NCBI GenBank assembly: GCA_963402885.1
Contig: OY727093.1
Span: 31,805,409 to 31,869,408 of the forward strand
From: Antedon bifida
Taxonomy: Eukaryota; Echinodermata; Crinoidea; Comatulida; Antedonidae
Length of the DNA: 64,000 nucleotides
Direction of reading: 5' to 3'
Shown here: piece after piece, positions 56,401 through 64,000 of the stretch
Layout: each line of letters starts with the position of its first letter
Numbering within the stretch: the stretch's first letter is position 1
The notes under the pieces: model-generated
Database searches by the model: none
What the model saw: the letters and a program-made list of their open reading frames with translations, nothing else
Told to the model about the DNA's origin: nothing
Program-made: the position numbers and the translations under genes

Positions 56401-59400
56401 GAACGCTTATCAGGAACTTTTGCTGACTGTAAAAAAAACGAAAAAACGTTCATAATTAAGTAAAATGAATAATTACTCGCTGCATTGATGATCTGAGGTT
56501 TCAGAAGAAAATCAATGAAGGAGGCTTTTTACACTTTGTATTTAATTTAATCCAAAACTACTGTCAAGTTATAGCTTAAAATATGGCCGCGTTTTACCAA
56601 AGATTTTCTTTTAAAATCTAAGAGATTTCAAGATAGTCATTGCCAGATGAAGATTTGTAGACAAGTCGAAACGTCACACACATACGTATCTATTACTGCT
56701 ATACAGAAAGATAGGTGATATTTCCAAAATATAACTGAATCTAACCCTCTAAACATTCTCTCTTAACTATTAAAAAATAGCTGACATAACCTATTTTTTC
56801 TATGTCCATGATTTATGAATATATTATATTCATAATGTTCTCCATAAAATTGGACACGTACCTTCTCTTGAATTATTAGATTAGTTTTTTGGAAAAAAAA
56901 AATGTATGCAGCCAGGTTACATGAAGCATAACATTCTACTACAAGTGAGAATTAAATCGAAACTCTAAGAATCTGAAACCATCATAGGTCTGGGGGTGGG
57001 TTTATCTGCTTACTCCTTCATCAGAAAATAGAAAATAAAACTACTACAACTACTAATCAAACTCATCATCACATTAAAGGTAAATTATGAAGTAGGACTG
57101 GATATGGGTAACAGTATGCCAAAGGATCTAGTTGAAATCTCCTTCATTATTTCACTAAGAACGCATGGCTAGTTGTAAATTCTCCAACATATAATTTTTC
57201 ATCATCCAAATAGCCGATAGTAATTATATCGGAGTACGTTGCTCTTGTATTTTCTACTTGGAGACGATATTCATATTTCAAGTTGATCATTGTATTTCAA
57301 GACTCGATCTTTCTCTCTCGCTAGCCTGCGTGTCTCCTTTAAGCTTACAAAACATTAAGCGAATCTCTCAGGCAATCAACAAACATAAGCAATATTGATG
57401 TTTTGTCGAAAAGCATTGCTATTAGAAATAAACATTCTTCTTGCATTTGTAAACTTGTTTAGTCAAATTCTCATATCGTATTTCAACTGTAATGGGTTCA
57501 TTTAAAACACATTTGTTTTTATGTGCTTCTCCTCTTTATTATTGGAGATTCAATTTCACACAAACCTACCTATTGCAGGATATTTGTACAGTAATGAATA
57601 AAATATATACATTTTATTTAAAGTGATGCATAACACACAACATAATAATAAAGTAATGCAACAAATATAATAAATGGCTAGATAAAAATTTGCAAGAATA
57701 TTATAATTAGTTTTCCAAAATTTAAAGATGTATTGTTCTCCAAAAACATGAAAAATGAAGATTAATAAAAACAGACCTTTAATATGCCATTGCATTTTTA
57801 ATAAAGTTATTTACTTCTGTAGAAAAAAACCCCCAAAAAACAATCATTTCACTTATAAAAAGACAAAATAAATGGTAAATTTTAACCAAAAACTCATTGT
57901 CTGACAGACAATTTAAGTATTTTTTGCTTTAAATTACATTTTTTCAGGTAAATAATTTTTTTTTTGATCCAGTTTTTGGTGAAGTGAATAACTATGACAT
58001 TAAAACCATATTCAACAAAACATAAAAAAAATTATTTTCTGGGGGACAAAAAAAAATTGTGTTTAATAAATTTTTTTTTTTTAAATTATGAACGGTGTTA
58101 ACTGTATACTTGTCTACCTGACTATTAAAACCTTCAAATCTATCTATCTTTGTTACCTTTCACATTTAAGCATTATAGGTGATAATTGAAGAATAATATT
58201 TAACAATTAACATGCTATGTTGTCTTGATTGTTTGACATTTAAAGAATTCTCAATAATTAATGCAACCTTCACAAAGAGTTAAACTTTAATAAGACAATT
58301 GCAAATTAAATTGGGATTTGGTGAAGACTCAACAGAGCTGTAGTTAATGGAAATAAATAACCGTAGCACACACTATGTACCTATGTAGTAGAAGTTGAAA
58401 TAATGTCAGACTGCTTTCAATTCAAATTCAATTCAAAATTAACATTTATTTCCAAAATGGTGGCATCACCAAAAAAAGCAAAAGCTTGTGTCAGGGACGC
58501 CAAAACAAAACAAGCTTAAATTACATTCTCAAAATAATGGTTGCTACAATTCTTAAAATTAACAGGCATTTGTTGAACATGGGGTTGTAAAAAGATGTGA
58601 TGAATGATCAGTTTTGACCCGAACACATTTGTATGTATTAAAAATTTGGCAAGTTTCCAAAGAGAGAACCATGGGGAAAAGGCCTAAGTGCCAACTCTAC
58701 CCTTGCTTATAATCAAATGAAAACTATAGACCAGTTTAACTATGTCAAAGAAAATTTAACATGACTTATCTGAGCTACCGATCACCTGATGAAGGCTTGA
58801 ATAATTAGTGTACCGTAAAGTTAAATGACAAAGCTGAAATCATGAGGGACTATAAAAGAGAGCCACATGTTGATGACAATAAAAGAAAGGAAGAAAATGG
58901 AGACGGCAATGATTTTTCAAGAAAATATTGCATGAAAAGATGATAATTTAATGCTTGGTACAAAAAATTAAATCTACCTCACTAAATTGATCGCACTGTC
59001 ATAAAAATAGTCACAATTTAAAGACAATTCACAAATTGTAAATCTCTGTCTACACTATAAACTTTTTATATGCCCATATATGGACATGATGATGTCATAA
59101 CGCTACCATATTTGGGTATACCACTACCACATACCAAACTAGTTTGATAGTGTAGATTTATTCTATTATTTGAAAATACTGATTTCATCAGTTTATTTTT
59201 ATTTTCTCATGAAGTGCACTAAAACATTTGATAGGTTTAACAAACAGTTAACAAGCCTACTCTATCAATAGTGTCCGCACTCAATCAATCCATTGACCTT
59301 TTTTGTACATATTAGTTGTGATTGGCTAAATAGCATAGAAGATTGCATGGACAAACAATTTGCTACATTTTCAAATATCAACATACTCGTTTCCACATTG

Positions 59401-62400
59401 CATTATTCCATTAAATCCGACATGGAAATGAGCCTGGTTTTCTCAAAGTTGATTTACGATTTTGTCTTCTTGAATTTACATCGGTTGTCACAAAAACACA
59501 TTGAAATACCTTACTCCTCCGTTTCATAATCAAATTGTTTATAGAATGCTAAATAGCTGCATTAAGATATCCGCATCAGCGTGCAATTTATTCACCATTT
59601 TTATACTACTTTGAAGATTCGCATAAAATATAACATGTCAGTTTGGATGACTAGAACCATCAATGTTACCCGTGTTAGTTTGCTTAATACTCTAGAGCTA
59701 TTTGTAGACATTAGCAGATTTACCAAGTATCTAATAATAACATTTTCCCTCAACACATGTGTCAGATTGTTTTACTATGAGAAACAGTTATTACTGTATT
59801 ATTAATTATTACTTTTATATAGTGTGATGTTAAACCCTGTTTCTGTGTGTTAATATAGGCTATTATGATATTAAGTACAAAATCATATGTACACACACAT
59901 CAGCAGTTGTCAGTGTGTTGAAGAAGAATTGATCTTGGGTCAATTAACAAAAAAAAATTTATTTTCCAATTAAACTTTTTTTTCCATTTAAAAAATTAAA
60001 TTTTAAAGAGCAATATGAGGTATTCTGCCAATAAATATTTTGAACCATTCACCAAAAAAAAAAAAACAATTGAAAGTCAGCCATTTAAACCGCTCTAACA
60101 CAGTAAACATTTATTGAATTTTTATTTGAATTCATTATTAAATTACTGTAATAACATTAACTACACTAAAATACAGATAAATATATTTATAAATAGAAGA
60201 TTTTCGCTGATAGCTTAAGCAGCTAATATTCATTGGGGAAATAAAAAAAAAATTTTAAAGTTAAATCATATATACATTTTCCCATCTCGGTGCTATTTTT
60301 GTATGAATTACATTTTTATTTAAATAATATTTTTTAATGCAAAGTGAATTATTTAGGAATCATCAATAAGATTGAAATAAATCGCACAGAAATTATAAAA
60401 TTAAAGCAACAATGTTTTTTTCTTATTACAATTTAAATATTATTATATTATATTATTATACTGTACTCTGGTTTACCAGGAATAAAAACAATGAAATATT
60501 TGGAACCAGGAAACATGAACCGGAAAAGGAGTGAATATCCGTGAATGACAGCTTATGATTCCTAACATTAGGAAATTAGAAAGGGAAAAGGAGTGTGTAT
60601 GTGTTGTTATGAGCCAGTTATATGTTTTTCATTTTTGTTGAACTTTGTATTTTGTATTTATTTACTTAATCACACTCTTATATATAAAATAACAATTTAA
60701 ATAGACACGGATAAAAACATCAAATAAAATAACAACTTTAAACAAACTTACTACACCAAACCTCATTTTTTTCCCCTTTTTTTTCCTCCCGAGTAGAAGT
60801 GAAAATACTGTATATGTAAATAAATATGTTAAAAATTACTTGTTAAAAACAATGGACTGGCGTAAGGAGAGCAATTGATATAATGATGATGATGATTGGT
60901 ATGATCAGGGAAGAGTTAAATTGTAATTTCACTCTTCCCTGGTATAATACATAAATTAGAGATTTTAATAAAAAAGTTTTCACTATTCATTTTCTACTTT
61001 GTTGAGCCACTTGACAGTGATTTATTTAGCTTTTTTTGTGAACTCGTCATGTGGATATTTTGAACTTTGTTTTTGCTACTTCTTTTTTTCTTGACAAAAT
61101 AAATAAAATGAATAGATGTATTTATACAACTGTAAAAGGTGTGCCTCATCATTTGCACATGTGCAGTAACAAACAATCCGCAATGCTGCTCCGCTAATGT
61201 AGATATTTTGTTTTTTTAAACTTTAATTCAGCAAGCTACAGAACAAAGTTGTCACTTGTAATTCTAATACATTATCATCAACTTTCAGTTTATAAAGTCT
61301 CATTTTGCCTGCCATCTTCAAGATTTTTTATATCACTTAAAAGCATCTTGCCTGACATGATAATGATGCTTTAAGGTATCAACACATCAAGAGACTACAC
61401 ATATTCTATGTTAACCTAAAGGTGTACAACAATGTCATCTATTAAAAAGATTAATTAAAATCAAACACTCGAATGAACAAGTTTATAATTGATTTTAATT
61501 CTTAAAGTCATACCTACATATTTATTTATTTATCTATTTAACATCTATATACAGGATTACACAATCAGGTAAAAGAAAACTTGTTTTCCATTGTAGTCCT
61601 GTCTTGAATACAAAACCAGGGAAAAAAAAACAAAAATTTAGTTGTGATAAAAATGAGATCTCTATCTAGCTCTGAATGAAGCAATTGTTTAAATGTTTAT
61701 GCAAATTAACCTGCATTTCAATAAACACCTGTAATGTACAGCAATCATCACATCCGATGAATCACAAGGCAAAGATGCGCATTTTAAACTTAACAATATC
61801 ATGATATATACACAGTTTCTGAGTAGTATGTTAAAATCCTACGATTTTAATGGTTTTCAGAAAGAAAAATGTGCATGACAGTTGACACTAAATACACCCT
61901 GGGGAAAGAAAGAGGAATTTAGAGATAATTCATGGTATCTAATAATGACCAGTGTATCAGTAAATACATCAAATGTTAAGCACTTAAGTCATTTTGTGTG
62001 CAAAAAATGATATATATATAAGAACAACAGTATAGTAGATTTTACAATATCTCTTGTTTATCAGAAATGAATAAGTTCATACTTAGTATATGTATACACT
62101 GGTGCAGGTACTGGTGAGTTGGGTGTTGGGATGGGTCAGTGTTAGGGGCCACTTACTGTAGTATACACTGGTGCAGGTACTGGTGAGGGGGGGCTTTCCT
62201 GACCAGGAAAGCTAACCAATTCGTGAACTTGTGTATAAAAGATCTTTGACCACCAACATGTAAACTTGGGCACAAGCAAGGGTTGTCACCACCAAAATTA
62301 ACAGACTATGAATACAATACAAGACACACAATACTTTTGAAGAACAACACTAGTAGTTGTTTTTGGAGAGTTTTTTTTCAAATGATGAACTTTGACACAC

Positions 62401-63079
62401 ACCTAATTAGACACGAGCTTTAAACTTTTTCAACTTACCTTCAGTACCTCAACTTCTTGTTGTGATGCCGAGGCGTGATAAGAAAGAACTTCCAGTGCTA
62501 CTTTCTGCGTCGCCATAGCTTTGGAAACTTCATTGAACATCAACGTGTTGTTGATTCCAAGACCACAGAATAACGTGAATGCCTAGAGAAAAAAATTAGG
62601 AATTCTAAAGCTCTGTCTACATTATCAAAAAACTAGTTTGATGTGCCCAAATATGGTAGTGATATGACATCATCGTTTCCATATATGGGCACATCACATT
62701 TTGTTGTCGCATAAAGTTGATAGTATAGACAGAGCTTTAGTATATACAAATGGGGTAAATATATTTTATTATTCAGTAACAAAATACAGTTAGTCTAAAA
62801 TCATATGAGATAATTACCTACTGTACATAATACTAAATTTATGTAAATTTGAAACATCATATCATCTATATAAAAAAACTATTAACTTTAATTTTTACTG
62901 TTTTATTATGATATACCAGTTTTTCAAAACAAATTTTTGTTAATTTTTAAATGGACAAATAAAGATACTATGAGTATGACTAAACCATTCTTTTTTTTGT
63001 TCCCATCATACCTCAAATAAGCGTTCATCGTGCTCGTCAAATGGAAAGCCATCAGTTCTATTCAGAATCTGAGCAACAC
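47402..63079 (-). CDS. PDE11A: PDE11-like cyclic nucleotide phosphodiesterase, 3' part
   Basis: Partial at the right edge. Exons: 63079..63012, 62582..62439, 56426..56280, 55658..55551, 53451..53348, 51436..51346, 50193..50093, 49935..49861, 49217..49154, 48344..48270, 47596..47402. All phases agree, giving 389 residues to the stop. The first two exons end a GAF domain ([28 protein letters not shown]). The catalytic domain has [10 protein letters not shown], the metal-binding [48 protein letters not shown] and the invariant Gln in [10 protein letters not shown]. Family members hydrolyse cAMP and/or cGMP. The [14 protein letters not shown] and GLGINN wording favours PDE11 over PDE5/6; the MQMGFID segment is more PDE5-like. 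One unusual residue: TKTW replaces the usual TKPW. The GAF-A half and N-terminus lie outside the window. Confidence 0.88.
49239..49380. mobile_element. MITE family 1, copy 8, left end missing
   Basis: Starts in the interior (TGTGATGTGCCCATATATGG) and ends TTTGATAGTGTAAACAGAGC. It lies about 20 bp upstream (in transcription order) of the PDE exon 49154-49217, next to its acceptor. Confidence 0.8.
49590..49675 (+). mobile_element. tRNA-like sequence / SINE head
   Basis: TAGTCAAGCGGATTAG fits box A and GGGGTTTGAATCCCAGG fits box B with one mismatch. The spacing is tRNA-like, but no clean cloverleaf was drawn. Intronic in the PDE gene. Confidence 0.5.
50271..50414. mobile_element. MITE family 1, copy 9 (intronic)
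   Basis: Begins TTAAAGCTCTGTCTACACTA and ends TTTGATAGTGTAGACAGAGC followed by TTAA. Confidence 0.88.
50465..50827. mobile_element. MITE family 3 (TTAA-flanked), copy 1
   Basis: TTAA then AGATGTATTGTCCCC at the left; GGACAATATATCT then TTAA at the right. The interior matches 57722-58066 in order (ACATGAAAAATGAAGATTA, TTTTTTCAGGTAAAT, ATATTCAACAAAA). Confidence 0.75.
51538..51698. mobile_element. MITE family 1, copy 10 (intronic)
   Basis: Begins TAAAGCTCTGTCCACACTTC and ends TTTGATAGTGTAGACAGAGC followed by TTTA, with TA on both flanks. Confidence 0.88.
51765..51799. mobile_element. MITE family 1, right-end fragment
   Basis: CACATAAGTTTGATAGTGTA then GACAGAGCTTTAG, a solitary right terminus about 70 bp beyond a full copy. 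Confidence 0.8.
53606..53792. mobile_element. MITE family 1, copy 11, with expanded interior
   Basis: Degraded left end (AAACTCTGTCTACTCGATCA) and right end TTTGATAGTATAGAGAGAGC. Three ATATGGTAGT(G/A)ATATG units, one more than usual, account for its greater length. Confidence 0.85.
53934..53976. mobile_element. MITE family 1, minimal 43-bp hairpin
   Basis: TAAAACTCTGTCTACACTAT followed directly by AGTGATAGTGTGGGCAGAGT and TTAA: two termini with no interior. Confidence 0.75.
54522..55563 (-). repeat. 17-bp minisatellite built on a splice-donor sequence
   Basis: About 61 tandem units. Read on the minus strand (the PDE sense strand) the unit is TACTTGAGGCAAGTCTG. The end of the PDE exon and its donor (TACTTAAG then GTAAGTCTG, 55558-55542) is the first unit. 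Variants have GGCACGTC, GGCATGTC or GAGACAAGTA. The variant GAGACAAGTA recurs at about 54692, 54760, 54947, 55083 and 55236, showing multi-unit duplications. Confidence 0.92.
57722..58066. mobile_element. MITE family 3 (TTAA-flanked), copy 2
   Basis: TTAA then AGATGTATTGTTCTCC at the left and GGGGGACAAAA...TTTAA at the right. It is more decayed than the copy at 50465 but co-linear with it. Confidence 0.7.
59039..59156. mobile_element. MITE family 1, copy 12 (intronic)
   Basis: Begins AAATCTCTGTCTACACTATA and ends AAACTAGTTTGATAGTGTAG followed by ATTT; the right terminus is eroded. Confidence 0.78.
60906..60941. other. Small hairpin
   Basis: Arms CAGGGAAGAGT and ACTCTTCCCTG around a 14-bp loop. 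It is perfect but short; function unknown. Confidence 0.5.
62606..62740. mobile_element. MITE family 1, copy 13 (intronic)
   Basis: Begins TAAAGCTCTGTCTACATTAT and ends TTGATAGTATAGACAGAGCT followed by TTAG. It starts about 24 bp upstream (in transcription order) of the PDE exon 62439-62582, close to its acceptor. Confidence 0.86.
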
Positions 63080-64000
63080 CTAGAAAGAGACGAAACAAAC
63101 AAGCAAGCATTGAATCATTTGCAATTCAAGTTTAATTTACAATTGTGTTGAAATGTGTGAAAAGGGATTAACATACATTTAGCACAGAATACATCAAGTT
63201 GATAATGCTTTTATATTTACAGTAATGGTGATACAACTTGACAAGCAGCTTGTACCAGAATAACTATTACGAAATTTGCATCAAGAATATTTTGGAAACA
63301 GTTTTATAGGTATTACAAAATTTCATTACTAATACTTTTATATTGTATAACCAGTGCCGTAGCCACAAGTACGGTTGGTAAGGTTTCAACCTGAAAAAAT
63401 TTCCACAGAGGTGCCTATTTCTTTGACAACCCAGTGGCTTGAACAGAGGTTGTTAACTTTTCTTGCGAAAAACCGAACCACTTTATTTCTTGTGGCTATA
63501 TTACTGACCTGGGTAATAAAACAGTATCATTATCAGCAATGGTTAAAATGATGATTGATATACTGATTGAGTTAAGGATATACAAAGTTAATACAGTAAT
63601 ACAAATTTAAAATGCTAAAAATATTCATGCATTATTATTAAGAGTATTGACATTGATTTGTTTAACAAAATGAAATAAAATTAATGTCAACGATTTCATA
63701 CATTTTAAACATAGTAACAAACACATTTTGACAATTTACCTTATAAAAGTTATTAAAAGAATTAAACCTTCTTATTATAAAATCTAGAAACAAAATACTG
63801 TAGATATGTGCCGATATGAAATGTCTAGAAGTGATTTAAACAAAAGATAGCAAGCGACGCTAAGTATCACGTTACAGCCTTTGGATTGTTGATGAGTTGT
63901 CATTATGCATTTTCGTCTACACATCAATTAGCGTATTAAAAACGTTTAAAAGCCGACCGTAGATTGTATGCAAAAACGAAATGCAATTCATTCAGTTAAA
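63080..64000 (-). other. PDE intron to window edge
   Basis: No further exon was found. The preceding exon must end with one base of a Gly codon (phase 1) and lies outside the window. Confidence 0.6.

Larger units (their letters stand above)
56427..62438 (-). other. Large PDE intron, contents
   Basis: The 6-kb intron holds a MITE family 3 copy (57722-58066), a MITE family 1 copy (59039-59156) and a small hairpin (60906-60941). A motif AGATGAAG...GAAACGTC sits at 56645-56675. A short tandem duplication of TACACTGGTGCAGGTACTGG lies at about 62094 and 62164. No exon was found inside. Confidence 0.6.

Overview
This window is eukaryotic nuclear DNA from an invertebrate deuterostome, most likely an echinoderm. 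The evidence is AT-rich sequence, GT-AG introns of 0.2 to 6 kb, TRIM, PDE and TAX1BP1-type genes with animal domain architectures, many AGGCCTA words, and a dense mixture of LINE, SINE, MITE and Ty3/gypsy repeats. The phylum is an inference; no species-specific marker was recognised. Exons below were built by hand from GT/AG sites, reading phase and family resemblance. No transcript evidence was available.

Region 1 (1-11.5 kb, minus strand): a tandem array of five two-exon genes for hotdog-fold thioesterase-like proteins (copies A to E). A and B carry an N-terminal extension resembling a mitochondrial presequence. C, D and E have a short first exon. D and E look like the most recent duplication, because their flanks match as well.

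Region 2 (10.8-16.5 kb): LINE debris, including an intact-looking reverse transcriptase on the minus strand (13.05-14.88 kb).

Region 3 (16.6-28.3 kb, minus strand): a 13-exon gene for a TAX1BP1/CALCOCO-like autophagy adaptor (912 codons: SKICH domain, long coiled coil, two C-terminal zinc fingers). Its introns hold MITEs, SINEs, a TTAA-flanked DNA element and, in intron 1, a foldback element.

Region 4 (28.8-36.2 kb): a full-length Ty3/gypsy retrotransposon with an uninterrupted gag-pol frame and LTRs that look identical. It is bracketed by a direct duplication of about 391 bp of flanking DNA instead of a normal short target duplication.

Region 5 (36.2-47 kb): a single-coding-exon RING/B-box/filamin/NHL-type TRIM gene on the minus strand, lying between two diverged direct repeats.

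Region 6 (47.4-64 kb, minus strand): the 3' part of a PDE11-like cyclic nucleotide phosphodiesterase gene (end of GAF-B plus the whole catalytic domain, 11 exons). The gene continues beyond the right edge. One of its 5' splice sites opens directly into an array of about 61 17-bp units, most of which carry a GC-type 5' splice-site sequence. This is the most unusual structure in the window.

A MITE family with the terminal motif AAGCTCTGTCTACACTATCA occurs about 17 times between 15.5 and 62.7 kb, always in introns or between genes.
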